NCBI GenBank assembly: GCA_049596455.1 | Contig: JBMYLP010000002.1 | Span: 157,243 to 221,242 of the forward strand | DNA: 64,000 nucleotides | Origin: UBA7446 sp049596455 | Lineage (GTDB): Bacteria > Bacteroidota > Bacteroidia > Flavobacteriales > Flavobacteriaceae | Direction: 5' to 3' | Part shown: positions 1 through 9,529 of the stretch, in pieces | Layout: every line of letters begins with the position of its first letter | Numbering within the stretch: position 1 is the first letter of the stretch | Position numbers and translations under genes: made by a program | Notes under the pieces: model-generated | Databases searched by the model: none | What the model saw: only the letters and a program-made list of their open reading frames with translations | Told to the model about the DNA's origin: nothing

Positions 1-816
1 GGGAAAGTAGGGTATTTGAATGTACCGTTCTTTCTTATCCGTGCGGCTATCTACCTCTTAGGATGGAACGCATACCGCTATTTTTCACGCAAGCTTTCAT
101 TGGCACAAGACAATGCGCCTGCAGGTGATATTCGCAATCACAAAAAGAATTTCCGTATCTCGGCTGGATTCTTGGTGTTCTTCTTTGTTACCGAATCTAT
201 GATGGCGTGGGATTGGATTATGTCATTAGATCCACACTGGTTTAGTACCTTATTTGGTTGGTATGTATTGGCAAGTATGTTGGTAACGGCTGTTACCGTT
301 ATCGCCTTGGTTTCTATCTACCTCAAATCAAAAGGATATTTACCTAAAGTAAACCACAGTCATTTGCACGATTTGGCGAAGTTTATGTTTGGGCTTAGCG
401 TCTTTTGGACCTATTTGTGGTTCTCACAGTTTATGCTGATTTGGTATTCCAATATTCCAGAGGAAGTAACCTATTTCCTTACACGAATTGATGATTATAA
501 CCTACCATTTTTTGGTATGATTGTGATGAATTTTATTTTCCCACTGCTTATTTTAATGAGTAGTGATTACAAACGCTCCAACTGGATTATCGTAATGGCG
601 GGTATCATTATTGTGCTTGGTCATTACATCGATATTTTCAACATGATTATGCCTGCTACTGTTGGCGACCAATGGTTTATCGGTTGGGCTGAAATAGGTG
701 GATTCCTATTCTTTGCTGGACTGTTTATTTATGTGGTGTTCCGTGCGCTAAGCAAAGCGCCATTAGAGGCAAGTGGGGATCCGTTTGTTGGAGAGAGTGA
801 ACGATTTGTATATTAA
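1..816 (+). CDS. actF: Alternative complex III subunit ActF (quinol:cytochrome c oxidoreductase quinone-binding subunit 2), 5' end missing
   Basis: The frame is open from base 1, so the gene starts upstream of the window; about 271 C-terminal residues are present. Roughly seven hydrophobic helices can be seen, matching the polytopic PsrC/NrfD-like quinone-binding subunit of alternative complex III, which oxidises menaquinol and passes electrons to cytochrome c or directly to an oxidase. The neighbours support this: aa3 oxidase subunits II and I follow 12 bp downstream on the same strand, the usual Bacteroidota arrangement act-coxB-coxA. A TTG at 16 is in frame but is only an internal codon. 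The assignment rests on hydrophobic pattern and context; no cofactor ligands are expected in this part. Confidence 0.85.
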   Translation, partial: GKVGYLNVPFFLIRAAIYLLGWNAYRYFSRKLSLAQDNAPAGDIRNHKKNFRISAGFLVFFFVTESMMAWDWIMSLDPHWFSTLFGWYVLASMLVTAVTVIALVSIYLKSKGYLPKVNHSHLHDLAKFMFGLSVFWTYLWFSQFMLIWYSNIPEEVTYFLTRIDDYNLPFFGMIVMNFIFPLLILMSSDYKRSNWIIVMAGIIIVLGHYIDIFNMIMPATVGDQWFIGWAEIGGFLFFAGLFIYVVFRALSKAPLEASGDPFVGESERFVY

Positions 817-828
817 TAGAACAAGTAA

Positions 829-1902
829 ATGACTGCAGTTATTCTTTTCGCGATTTTGGTTTTAGTGGGTGTTGCTATTTGGCAAATCACCAAGATTTTT
901 GAGCTCTCGCAGCTACGTCAAACCAAAGACGACTCGCAAGTTGCCAACGACCAAGACAACCACCGCAACGGACAGTTAATGTTTGTTTTCTTGGTATTCA
1001 TCTACTTGCTCACCATATACTCGTTTTGGGCTTGGGGCGATGTGCTTCTTCCAGAATCAGCATCCGAACACGGACAAGATATTGATCGCTTGATGTGGAT
1101 TTCGTTTGCGCTTATCTTTTTTGTGCAAACCATTACTCAAGCATTACTTCACTATTTTTCGTGGAAATACCGTGGTCGAAAAGGACAAAAAGCATTGTTT
1201 TATGCAGATAACGATAAGCTTGAATTTATCTGGACGATCATTCCTGTTATCACATTGGCAGGATTGATTATGTACGGGTTATTCACATGGACGGCTATTA
1301 TGAACATTGAAGAAAATGATGAGGCATTGGTGGTAGAGCTTTATGCGCAACAGTTTAACTGGAAGGCACGCTATGCTGGTGCTGATGGTGTTTTGGGCGA
1401 TGCCAACGTTCGTTTTTTACAAGATTATGATGGACTAAATTTGGTTGGAATTGATTCTTCTGACCCAAATGGATTAGATGATGTTGTGGTGCAAGAATTG
1501 CACTTGCCAAAAGGCAGAGAGGTGATTTTTAAAATGCGCTCACAAGACGTATTGCACTCGGCATATATGCCGCACTTTAGAGCACAGATGAACTGTGTGC
1601 CAGGGATGATTACCGAATTTGCATTTACACCAACGATGACCACCGAAGAAATGCGCCAAACACCTGAAATGGCAGCTAAGGTTGAAAAGATTAATAAAAT
1701 TAGATATGAAAACAGTCAAGCCTTAATGGCCAATGGCGAGGAAGGTTTAGAGGCGTATCAATTTGATTATTTGTTACTTTGCAATAAAATTTGTGGTGCA
1801 TCGCACTACAATATGCAAATGAAAATTGTTGTAGAAGAAGAGAAAGATTTTAACAACTGGTTGGCTCAGCAAACTACCTTTGCACAGACCATCCAACAGT
1901 AA
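829..1902 (+). CDS. coxB: Cytochrome c oxidase subunit II (aa3 type)
   Basis: This is the electron-entry subunit of the aa3 oxidase, carrying the binuclear CuA centre. The C-terminal motif C318-x3-C322-x3-H326-x2-M329 is intact, and the first copper histidine lies in an LHSAYMPHF segment. The 357-residue protein is longer than the classic form: it has extra N-terminal membrane helices (about residues 3-22, 50-70 and 88-108) before the usual transmembrane hairpin that ends near residue 160. No cytochrome c domain is fused. It starts 12 bp after actF and ends just before coxA, so it is cotranscribed with both. Confidence 0.95.
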   Translation: MTAVILFAILVLVGVAIWQITKIFELSQLRQTKDDSQVANDQDNHRNGQLMFVFLVFIYLLTIYSFWAWGDVLLPESASEHGQDIDRLMWISFALIFFVQTITQALLHYFSWKYRGRKGQKALFYADNDKLEFIWTIIPVITLAGLIMYGLFTWTAIMNIEENDEALVVELYAQQFNWKARYAGADGVLGDANVRFLQDYDGLNLVGIDSSDPNGLDDVVVQELHLPKGREVIFKMRSQDVLHSAYMPHFRAQMNCVPGMITEFAFTPTMTTEEMRQTPEMAAKVEKINKIRYENSQALMANGEEGLEAYQFDYLLLCNKICGASHYNMQMKIVVEEEKDFNNWLAQQTTFAQTIQQ

Positions 1903-1912
1903 AAAGATAACT

Positions 1913-3676
1913 ATGGGAGCAGATCACGCACATCACAAAGAAACGTTTATTACCAAGTACATCTTTAGTCAAGACCATAAGATGATTGCAAAGCAATATC
2001 TTATCACAGGCTTAATCATGGGAATTATCGGAATTGCCATGTCGCTACTGTTTCGTTTGCAGTTGGCTTGGCCAGAAAAGTCATTTGGTGTTTTTGAAAC
2101 GTTTTTAGGGAAATGGGCACCCGAAGGCGTTATGGATCCTAATGTTTATTTGGCGTTGGTAACCATTCACGGTACATTGATGGTGTTTTTTGTACTCACA
2201 GCAGGATTGAGCGGTACGTTTAGTAACTTGCTTATTCCATTGCAGATTGGTGCACGCGATATGGCATCAGGACTATTAAACATGATTTCGTACTGGCTGT
2301 TTTTCCTTTCGTCGGTAATCATGATTGCATCGCTTTTTGTAGAGTCTGGGCCAGCAGCAGCAGGATGGACGATTTATCCACCGCTTAGTGCATTGCCACA
2401 GGCACAACCCGGTTCAGGACTGGGAATGACGCTTTGGTTGGTGTCTATGGCTATTTTTATCGCTTCATCGCTTTTGGGGTCGTTGAACTATATTGTGACC
2501 GTAATCAACTTACGCACCAAAGGGATGTCCATGACACGGCTTCCGCTTACCATTTGGGCGTTCTTTGTAACGGCAATTATCGGAGTAGTTTCATTCCCAG
2601 TATTGCTTTCTGCGGCATTGCTGCTTATCATGGACAGAAGTTTTGGAACGTCATTCTTCTTGTCAGATATTTTCATTCAGGGCGAGGTGCTTCACTATCA
2701 AGGAGGTTCACCTGTTTTATATGAGCACTTATTCTGGTTTTTAGGACACCCCGAAGTGTATATTGTACTACTTCCTGCGTTGGGAATTACCTCTGAAGTG
2801 TTGGCAACAAATGCCCGTAAACCTATATTCGGATATCGTGCCATGGTAGCGTCTATTTTGGCGATTGCCTTTTTATCCACTATCGTTTGGGGACACCATA
2901 TGTTTATCTCAGGGATGAATCCGTTCTTAGGGTCGGTATTTACGTTTACCACGCTATTGATTGCCATTCCATCGGCGGTAAAAGCATTTAACTACATTAC
3001 TACCTTGTGGAAAGGAAACCTCCAAATGAATACGGGAATGTTATTCTCCATCGGGTTGGTTTCTACCTTTATTTCGGGTGGTCTTACAGGAATTATTTTG
3101 GGGGATAGTACGTTGGATATTAATGTACACGACACCTATTTTGTAGTTGCGCACTTCCACTTGGTTATGGGAATTTCGGCGCTTTATGGATTGTTTGCAG
3201 GGGTTTACCATTGGTTTCCAAAAATGTTTGGCCGAATGATGAACAAAAACTTAGGATATGTTCATTTTTGGGTAACCGCAGTTTGTGCCTATGGCGTTTT
3301 CTTCCCGATGCACTTTATTGGCATGGCAGGATTACCTAGACGTTATTATTCCAACACGGCGTTTCCATACTTTGACGACCTTGCCAATATCAACGTTATT
3401 ATTACCATTTTTGCGCTTATCGCAGGTGCTGCACAGTTGGTATTCCTATACAATTTTATCCACAGTATTTTTTACGGCAAGAAGACCGTACAAAACCCAT
3501 GGAAGTCTAACACTCTTGAATGGACAGCCCCGGTGGAACACATGCACGGAAACTGGCCTGGAGCTATTCCACACGTACACCGTTGGGCATACGATTATTC
3601 AAAGCCTGGATATGATGAGGATTTTATTCCTCAAAATGTTCCTTTGGCTGAAGGAGAAGAAGAACTACAACATTAA
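1913..3676 (+). CDS. ctaD: Cytochrome c oxidase subunit I (aa3 type)
   Basis: Catalytic subunit with low-spin heme a and the heme a3-CuB oxygen-reduction site; 587 residues. Visible signatures are IHGTLMVFF (heme a histidine), GHPEVY (CuB histidine and the cross-linked tyrosine of A-type enzymes), WGHHMF (CuB histidines) and HDTYFVVAHFHLVMG (heme ligands). The ATG at 1913 (MGADHAHH) is chosen rather than the in-frame ATG at 1880, because 1880 lies inside coxB and would add an 11-residue low-complexity head. It is the last gene of the operon and is followed within 10 bp by a hairpin terminator. Subunits III and IV are encoded 25 kb away (27969-29945). Confidence 0.97.
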   Translation: MGADHAHHKETFITKYIFSQDHKMIAKQYLITGLIMGIIGIAMSLLFRLQLAWPEKSFGVFETFLGKWAPEGVMDPNVYLALVTIHGTLMVFFVLTAGLSGTFSNLLIPLQIGARDMASGLLNMISYWLFFLSSVIMIASLFVESGPAAAGWTIYPPLSALPQAQPGSGLGMTLWLVSMAIFIASSLLGSLNYIVTVINLRTKGMSMTRLPLTIWAFFVTAIIGVVSFPVLLSAALLLIMDRSFGTSFFLSDIFIQGEVLHYQGGSPVLYEHLFWFLGHPEVYIVLLPALGITSEVLATNARKPIFGYRAMVASILAIAFLSTIVWGHHMFISGMNPFLGSVFTFTTLLIAIPSAVKAFNYITTLWKGNLQMNTGMLFSIGLVSTFISGGLTGIILGDSTLDINVHDTYFVVAHFHLVMGISALYGLFAGVYHWFPKMFGRMMNKNLGYVHFWVTAVCAYGVFFPMHFIGMAGLPRRYYSNTAFPYFDDLANINVIITIFALIAGAAQLVFLYNFIHSIFYGKKTVQNPWKSNTLEWTAPVEHMHGNWPGAIPHVHRWAYDYSKPGYDEDFIPQNVPLAEGEEELQH

Positions 3677-3680
3677 ACTT

Positions 3681-3706
3681 AAGCCCCTTTACGGGGCTTT
3701 TTTTAT
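3681..3706. terminator. Rho-independent terminator between ctaD and the safE gene
   Basis: AAGCCCC and GGGGCTT pair around a five-base loop and are followed by a T-run, 4 bp after the ctaD stop. The T-run contains the stop codon of the convergent safE gene (3703-3705). The stem is symmetric, so it may also stop leftward transcription, though the A-run needed for strong leftward termination is short. Confidence 0.85.
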
Positions 3707-4395
3707 TCCTTAGCGCATTCATATGCACTACCAACAGGAGCGACATTTAGTTGGTTTTCTTGTGGCGAGATATATGGAATACCAATAGTAAGTCCGCGTA
3801 AAACCAACAGGATGCCCACAAGCCCTGTAAGCAAGGGCAAAAGCCATCGGGTTGATTGCAGTTTAAGCACAAATTTTTGTGGTATAACATAAGATAATCC
3901 CAATGCAGGGAGGGTTCCCAGTCCAAAAAACAGCATATATACACTCCCTTTTATGGGGTCAAAAAAAGCGGCACTAGCGGCAAGGGCAACATAGACCAAT
4001 CCGCATGGCAAAAAGGCATTGATAAACCCAACTACAGCAAGTGAGCTTTTTTTTGTTTTGGATTGAAACGCGCCAATCCATCGGCTAAATGCAGACAGCC
4101 TTTTTAGGCGTAAAAAATCTAGTGAGGGAAGAAAAGATATTACGCAACTATAACAAAGAATAATGCCCAGTGCTAACGCCACATATTTGTGCAGCATTAC
4201 CAATGAAAACCCATAGCTAATGAAACCTGTAATAGCACCAAGAAACACATACCCAAAAATTCTTCCGCTTTGATGGAGTAAAAAGCCCGTTGTACCGTAG
4301 TTTGAGCGATGAAATTTTAAATACATGACCAATGGACCACACATAAGCAGGCAATGCGCTCCACCAAAAACCCCCAAAACAAATGCAGTCCACAT
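3703..4395 (-). CDS. SafE/TauE-family membrane protein of the cbb3 oxidase cluster
   Basis: A 230-residue polytopic protein with about six hydrophobic helices, beginning MWTAFVLGVFGGAHCLLMCGP. The GxxHCxxMCGP-type start is typical of the short sulfite-exporter TauE/SafE-like (DsbD-like) proteins at the end of cco operons. Its substrate is not established; a role in copper or thiol handling during oxidase assembly is often assumed from context. It is the last gene of the operon, 1 bp from fixH. Cysteines near residues 15 and 19, plus a further C in an FLPCGLVY helix, could bind metal or form a disulfide. Confidence 0.85.
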   Translation of the reverse strand: MWTAFVLGVFGGAHCLLMCGPLVMYLKFHRSNYGTTGFLLHQSGRIFGYVFLGAITGFISYGFSLVMLHKYVALALGIILCYSCVISFLPSLDFLRLKRLSAFSRWIGAFQSKTKKSSLAVVGFINAFLPCGLVYVALAASAAFFDPIKGSVYMLFFGLGTLPALGLSYVIPQKFVLKLQSTRWLLPLLTGLVGILLVLRGLTIGIPYISPQENQLNVAPVGSAYECAKE

Positions 4396-4396
4396 A

Positions 4397-4837
4397 TCAA
4401 AAAGCTATGGGATAATCTACCACAAATAGCGAGTCGTTTTTGTGCCACTGAAAGCGCAATGTCCAGCGTGTAGCACCCAATGCACTTTTAGGAATATCCA
4501 CGTAAGGTACTTCTGGGTTTAGTGTGGTGTTGAACGTAAAATCTTTTGATGCATCTGATGGGCAATAGCCCACAACGCTGAGTTCATAAGCGGTTGGCAA
4601 AGGCCCAATACGAATATGTTTTTCGTCCAAAAAGTGGTGCATGGACTCTTGCCAATGCCTTGCATTTTTCTTTGCTTGAATCAGTGCATTAAGCGTTTGT
4701 TCTTTTTGATAGTAATTTGATGTGACTAAACTGTGCTGTAATTCGGGTTTTTTGAGAATCTGGAATACCATATACCCCATAAATCCAATAAACAAAACAA
4801 AACTAAGCACTATGGCTGTTCCCCAACGTAATTTCAT
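4397..4837 (-). CDS. ccoH: FixH/CcoH family protein
   Basis: A 146-residue protein with one N-terminal membrane anchor (about residues 8-28) and a soluble domain facing the periplasm. In other bacteria CcoH/FixH stabilises the cbb3 oxidase during assembly. The identification rests on size, topology, the N-terminal KLRWGTAI start typical of flavobacterial FixH, and position: its start codon touches the end of ccoG (shared base 4837) and it precedes the SafE gene. No catalytic motif is expected. Confidence 0.85.
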   Translation of the reverse strand: MKLRWGTAIVLSFVLFIGFMGYMVFQILKKPELQHSLVTSNYYQKEQTLNALIQAKKNARHWQESMHHFLDEKHIRIGPLPTAYELSVVGYCPSDASKDFTFNTTLNPEVPYVDIPKSALGATRWTLRFQWHKNDSLFVVDYPIAF

Positions 4838-6264
4838 TATTGATAAGTTCTAGGTCCTGTAAATCGCACTGTGGTTTTATCTAACATATCTTCTTTGTGA
4901 TACACCCCCACACGTAATTTTTGCGGTTTTCCCAACCAAGCATCTTTGGGCAATTCTATAAATACGGTTCCGTCTAAAATTTCTTCTGCTTTAAGGTGAA
5001 GTGTGGCCTTTTTGTTAACCGTATAAATGGTTCCTTTAGGCTGATTTAACAAAACAAAATGCAGGCTGTCGATGGGATGTGTTGTTTTGTTTACAATCTT
5101 AAAAGTGAACACATTTTGTATGGAATTGGTTTCATCATTTAATGCATATAACTGTCCCGGAATACGAAACAAGCCTGTTTCTAAATCGTTTCTGCTCATA
5201 ACCAAAAAAACAAAAAGCCCAAGAAGCATAGAAAGTAAAATGGTGTAGGCTTTTAGCCTTGCCGTCCAACGAAAGCGGTTACCTTGTTTTATTTGTCGCA
5301 TGGATGCATATCGTATCAGATTTTTTGGAAAATGTACTTTTTCCATGACCTCGTTGCAGGCGTCTATACAGGCGGTGCAGTTCACACATTCCAACTGGGT
5401 GCCATGTCTAATATCGATGCCGGTAGGACAAACATCAACACATAATTTACAGTCAATGCAATCTCCTTTCCCAGAAGTTGCTCGGTCTTCTTTTCGGTTG
5501 ATTTTGCTACGTCCGATTTCTTTTTCACCACGTACGTGATCGTAAGCAACTACTACAGAATCGCTATCCAAAAGCACCCCTTGAAGCCTACCATATGGGC
5601 AGGCAATGATGCAAACTTGTTCTCTAAACCAAGCAAACACAAAATAAAAGACACTTGAGAAAATGAGTAAAAACAGCGTTGTTTGAGGATATTCTAAAGG
5701 CGTTTTTAGATGCAAAAACACCTCTTTACTTCCCATTACATAACACATAAATACAGCCGAAATAAGCAATGATATTAAGAAGTAGAGGATCCACTTTACG
5801 CTTTTTTTGAGGATTTTATCTTTGTTCCAAGGTTGCTTATTTAGTCGTTTTTGTGCGTTTCGGTCACCCTCAATCCAATATTCTAAGGGTCTAAAAATCA
5901 TTTCCAAAAAAACAGTTTGCGGGCACACCCAACCACAAAAAAGCCGTCCGTAGGCTACCGTGAATAAACTCACAAATACCACACCAATAATCATAAGCAA
6001 TACCAACAAATGAAAGTCTTGTGGCCAAAAGGGTTGTCCAAAAATGTGAAACTTACGCTCCACGACGTTAATTAGAATAAACTGCCGCCCGTTTATGTGG
6101 ATGATAGGGGCAGCAAACAGCAAAACAACAAGTACGGCTGCAACTATCTTTCGCCAAGAATAGTATGGGCCACGTGGCTTTTTTGGATACAACCAAACCC
6201 TTTCGCCAGACTGCTCAACGGTTGAGATGGCGTCCCGAAAATTGTCATTTTCATTTACAGCCAT
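4837..6264 (-). CDS. ccoG: Cytochrome c oxidase accessory protein CcoG
   Basis: A membrane-bound iron-sulfur protein needed for cbb3 biogenesis and linked in other bacteria to copper reduction (Cu(II) to Cu(I)). It has 475 residues with several N-terminal helices. The cysteine motifs are CGWVCPQ, CIIACPYGR and a ferredoxin-like pair CIDCKLCVDVCP / CVNCTACIDACN. A C-terminal immunoglobulin-like FixG domain follows the last helix (about residues 340-360). It lies 3 bp downstream of ccoP and abuts fixH, so the operon is tightly packed. Confidence 0.95.
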   Translation of the reverse strand: MAVNENDNFRDAISTVEQSGERVWLYPKKPRGPYYSWRKIVAAVLVVLLFAAPIIHINGRQFILINVVERKFHIFGQPFWPQDFHLLVLLMIIGVVFVSLFTVAYGRLFCGWVCPQTVFLEMIFRPLEYWIEGDRNAQKRLNKQPWNKDKILKKSVKWILYFLISLLISAVFMCYVMGSKEVFLHLKTPLEYPQTTLFLLIFSSVFYFVFAWFREQVCIIACPYGRLQGVLLDSDSVVVAYDHVRGEKEIGRSKINRKEDRATSGKGDCIDCKLCVDVCPTGIDIRHGTQLECVNCTACIDACNEVMEKVHFPKNLIRYASMRQIKQGNRFRWTARLKAYTILLSMLLGLFVFLVMSRNDLETGLFRIPGQLYALNDETNSIQNVFTFKIVNKTTHPIDSLHFVLLNQPKGTIYTVNKKATLHLKAEEILDGTVFIELPKDAWLGKPQKLRVGVYHKEDMLDKTTVRFTGPRTYQ

Positions 6265-6267
6265 TTG

Positions 6268-7170
6268 CTAAATGGATTCAGAAGAAACCGCTTCAACTGC
6301 TTCGCTGGATTCAGGTATAAATTCTTCGCCTTCAGGTGCTTTTGGGTTTGGGGGATTTGTTCCTTGTAGCGATAGAATATAATTGCTCACCTGTTCCATT
6401 TGGGTTGCGTTTAGGGAACTTTTCCATGCCACCATCCCTTTTCCAGGGCGACCGCCATTTTCAATGGTGGCATATACCGATTCGATATCACCACCCAAAA
6501 TCCAAAAGGCATCTGTAAGATTTGGACCAATTCCCCCTCCACCATCTGGACGATGGCATACCTTACAGTACAAGTCATAGATTTTTTTACCTTTAGCTAG
6601 GATGTCATCATCATGCGAGGCAACTAAGTCTTGTTTATCAGGTAATTGATTTTGATAGGCTTCCACTTCTTTTTCTGCTAAGGCAACTTCCTGCACATAT
6701 TCTTGATACTGGTCTTCCCCGTCAAAAATGTGGTATTCCACCATGTAATACACGCCAAAAATCAGAGTTCCGTAAAACAAGTAAAGCCACCATGGTGGTA
6801 ATGGGTTGTCAAGTTCTCGAATACCGTCATAGTCGTGATCTTCAAGAAGTACTTCGGCATCTTCCACACGTTTAGTACCCATCAAAAAGGTGCGAAGTTT
6901 ATTGCTAAAGCTATGCGCTTTTCGCGCTTCTTTTTCTTTAGCCAAGCGTTCTTTCTGCTCCTCTGTTACCAACTGACTTGCTATGCCTTGTATGGCTCCC
7001 AAAATGGTTTCTAGAGCCACAAGGATCAATAAAAACAGCCCCAAAACAGCCAATACCATTGGATTGAGTAGGGCAATTGGATATTCGTCAGATGTAATAA
7101 AAACTTCACATAAAATATATGCTAATGTTAAAAACACCAAAATGCGGAGGTAGGAGTTAAAGGTATTCAT
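6268..7170 (-). CDS. ccoP: cbb3 oxidase subunit CcoP, single-heme cytochrome c
   Basis: This subunit brings electrons to the cbb3 oxidase. The 300-residue protein has two N-terminal helices, a basic and charged stretch, a third helix preceded by DNPLPPWWLYLFY (the conserved FixP N-terminal signature), then one cytochrome c domain with CKVCH near residue 200 and a candidate axial methionine in KGMVAWK. Proteobacterial CcoP carries two c-hemes; only one CxxCH is present here, as is common in Bacteroidota. The C-terminal tail is acidic and rich in E, P and S. Its start lies 9 bp after the small ccoQ gene. Confidence 0.95.
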   Translation of the reverse strand: MNTFNSYLRILVFLTLAYILCEVFITSDEYPIALLNPMVLAVLGLFLLILVALETILGAIQGIASQLVTEEQKERLAKEKEARKAHSFSNKLRTFLMGTKRVEDAEVLLEDHDYDGIRELDNPLPPWWLYLFYGTLIFGVYYMVEYHIFDGEDQYQEYVQEVALAEKEVEAYQNQLPDKQDLVASHDDDILAKGKKIYDLYCKVCHRPDGGGGIGPNLTDAFWILGGDIESVYATIENGGRPGKGMVAWKSSLNATQMEQVSNYILSLQGTNPPNPKAPEGEEFIPESSEAVEAVSSESI

Positions 7171-7179
7171 GCGGTTAGA

Positions 7180-7347
7180 TTATTCGTCGAAAGGAATGTT
7201 TTTGAGTTGTTGGATTTTAGTTTTTTTAAAACGAAGTGTCCACCAAATAAGTCCACCAAAAAAACCAGTAAATAAAAGGAGTGTAAAAATGGGATATGCG
7301 CCTACTCCTTCTATGGTTGCCAAATGTTCTTTTACGTGTTGAAGCAT
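7180..7347 (-). CDS. ccoQ: CcoQ-like small membrane subunit (55 aa)
   Basis: I translated the gap between ccoNO and ccoP by hand. It encodes a 55-residue protein beginning MLQHVKEHLATIEGVG and ending NIPFDE, with a single hydrophobic helix (about residues 17-38) followed by a basic stretch (RFKKTK). Its ATG overlaps the ccoNO stop codon by one base, and it ends 9 bp before ccoP. Size, topology and position are those of CcoQ/FixQ, a small stabilising subunit of cbb3 oxidases. Sequence conservation in this family is low, so the name rests mainly on position. Confidence 0.85.
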   Translation of the reverse strand: MLQHVKEHLATIEGVGAYPIFTLLLFTGFFGGLIWWTLRFKKTKIQQLKNIPFDE

Positions 7348-9527
7348 TACTCTTTTGTTTTTTCGGGTTCTAATGCATTTGATAAGTCCACTCCAAGACG
7401 CTGCATGTAGGCAATAAGCGCCACGATTTCTCGGTTTTTTAGCGGAATAAAATCTGCATTGCGCGCCTCTGCACTATAGGCACTAGCATATTGCGGATCT
7501 TCAAGTAATCTATTTGCAATTTCTTGCGCTTGCTTGTCTAAAGCAGCAAGACCATTAGCAATTTCTTCGTCAGAGTAGGGCACACCTAAATCTACCATTA
7601 CTTTCATTTTTTTCAATGTCATGGCTGTGTTGAGTTCGTTGCGCAGTAGCCACGGATATGCGGGCATTATAGAACCCGGCGAGGTAGATTGCGGGTCATA
7701 CATGTGATTTAGATGCCAACTGTCACCATATTTTCCACCCAAGCGTAATAAATCGGGACCTGTTCGTTTACTGCCCCACAAAAATGGGTGGTCATAAACA
7801 AATTCTCCTGCTCTGGAGTAAGGACCATAGCGGACTACTTCACTTCGGAACGGACGTATCATTTGCGAATGACACGACACACAACCTTCTCGAATGTAAA
7901 TATCTCGCCCCTCCAATTCCAAAGGTGTATATGGATTGACAGAGCTTATGGTGGGAATGTTGGATTTTACCATCAAGGTTGGAATAATTTGGACAACTCC
8001 ACCTATAAGGATAACTAGTGTAGCAAGTATGGTTAGGCGCACAGGGCGACGCTCAAGCCATGGGTGATATTTTTCGCCCACCACACGCTTTTTAGAGATT
8101 TTAATCAGCGGCAATGCGTTAGCTTCTTCATCAGAAACAGAAGTTCCTCTACGAATGGTTTTATACAGATTATAGCCCATCAAAAGTGCACCCACTAAAT
8201 ACAGCGTCCCACCAATGGCACGCATCCAATACATGGGGATGATTTGCGTAACCGTTTCTAAGAAATTTCCGTACACCAAAGTTCCATCTGGGTTAAATTG
8301 CTTCCACATAGCAGCTTGCGTAAACCCAGAAACGTACATAGGAATAGCGTAAAGGACTATACCCAATGTACCAATCCAAAAGTGCGCGTTTGCCAGTTTT
8401 GTGGAGTAGATATTGGATTTTACCAATTTTGGAACAAGCCAATACAACATAGCAAAAGTTAGAAATCCGTTCCAAGCCAAACCACCGATATGAACGTGTC
8501 CAATGACCCAATCGCTAAAGTGCGCAATGGCATTGATATTTTTTAATGACATTAGAGGTCCCTCTAAGGTTGCCATACCATACCCCGTAATGGCGACCAC
8601 CATAAATTTAAGCACAGGACTAGAAACCACTTTGTCCCAAACCCCACGTAAGGTCAGAAGGCCGTTAATCATTCCACCCCAAGATGGTGCAATGAGCATA
8701 ATTGAAAACGCAACCCCAAGGCTTTGTGCCCAACCGGGAAGTGCAGAGTATAGCAGGTGATGCGGTCCTGCCCAGATATAAATAAAAATTAGCGACCAAA
8801 AGTGTACAATGGAAAGACGATAAGAATAAATGGGACGTTCTGCTGCTTTTGGAACAAAATAGTACATCAATCCCAAGAAAGGTGTAGTTAAAAAGAAGGC
8901 GACAGCATTGTGTCCGTACCACCATTGCACCAGCGCATCTTGAACACCAGCATAAACAGAATAGCTTTTAAACCATGAAACAGGTAATGCCAAACTGTTA
9001 AAAATATGCAATACAGCAACGGTAACAAATGTGGCAATGTAAAACCAAATGGCAACATACAGGCTTCGGACTCGTCTGCGCAAAATGGTGCCAATCATGT
9101 TGATGCCAAAAGCCACCCAAACTACCGCAATGGCAATGTCTATAGGCCACTCAAGTTCGGCATATTCTTTTGAGGAGGTAAGTCCAAGCGGTAAGGTAAT
9201 GGCAGCCGCAACAATAATAAGTTGCCAACCCCAAAAGTTAATTTTACTTAGCGCATCGCTATACATTCTGGCTTTAAGTAAGCGTTGCAGCGAGTAATAA
9301 ATACCACCAAACAAGGCATTGCCGATAAAGGCAAAAATCACAGCATTGGTGTGAAGCGGACGTAGTCTTCCAAAACTAAGCCACTCTATGCCGTGCGTTA
9401 GGTTGGGAAACAAAAATAGGAACGCCAACAGCAGTCCAACAAGCATCCCAACGACACCCCAAACGATGGTAGCGTATAAAAAGTTTCTTACAATTTTGTT
9501 GTCGTAATAAAAGCGTTCTAGTTCCAC
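7347..9527 (-). CDS. ccoNO: Fused cbb3 oxidase subunits I and II (CcoN-CcoO)
   Basis: One 726-residue chain joins the heme b/b3-CuB catalytic subunit CcoN (about residues 1-480) to the mono-heme cytochrome c subunit CcoO (about 490-726). The CcoN part shows the conserved ligand region DWVIGHVHIGGLAWNG. The CcoO part has one membrane helix, then CVSCHSQMIRPF and YSRAGEF, typical of CcoO. The start codon is GTG at 9527, 2 bp after the ccoS stop; there is no closer ATG and MELERFYYDN is the usual N-terminus. In most Proteobacteria these subunits are separate genes; fusion is known in Bacteroidota. Confidence 0.96.
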   Translation of the reverse strand: MELERFYYDNKIVRNFLYATIVWGVVGMLVGLLLAFLFLFPNLTHGIEWLSFGRLRPLHTNAVIFAFIGNALFGGIYYSLQRLLKARMYSDALSKINFWGWQLIIVAAAITLPLGLTSSKEYAELEWPIDIAIAVVWVAFGINMIGTILRRRVRSLYVAIWFYIATFVTVAVLHIFNSLALPVSWFKSYSVYAGVQDALVQWWYGHNAVAFFLTTPFLGLMYYFVPKAAERPIYSYRLSIVHFWSLIFIYIWAGPHHLLYSALPGWAQSLGVAFSIMLIAPSWGGMINGLLTLRGVWDKVVSSPVLKFMVVAITGYGMATLEGPLMSLKNINAIAHFSDWVIGHVHIGGLAWNGFLTFAMLYWLVPKLVKSNIYSTKLANAHFWIGTLGIVLYAIPMYVSGFTQAAMWKQFNPDGTLVYGNFLETVTQIIPMYWMRAIGGTLYLVGALLMGYNLYKTIRRGTSVSDEEANALPLIKISKKRVVGEKYHPWLERRPVRLTILATLVILIGGVVQIIPTLMVKSNIPTISSVNPYTPLELEGRDIYIREGCVSCHSQMIRPFRSEVVRYGPYSRAGEFVYDHPFLWGSKRTGPDLLRLGGKYGDSWHLNHMYDPQSTSPGSIMPAYPWLLRNELNTAMTLKKMKVMVDLGVPYSDEEIANGLAALDKQAQEIANRLLEDPQYASAYSAEARNADFIPLKNREIVALIAYMQRLGVDLSNALEPEKTKE

Positions 9528-9529
9528 AG

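Noticed and set aside
1880..1912. Upstream start for oxidase subunit I at 1880
   Set aside because: It lies within the coxB frame and would add 11 non-conserved residues; ATG 1913 gives the expected N-terminus and normal spacing.
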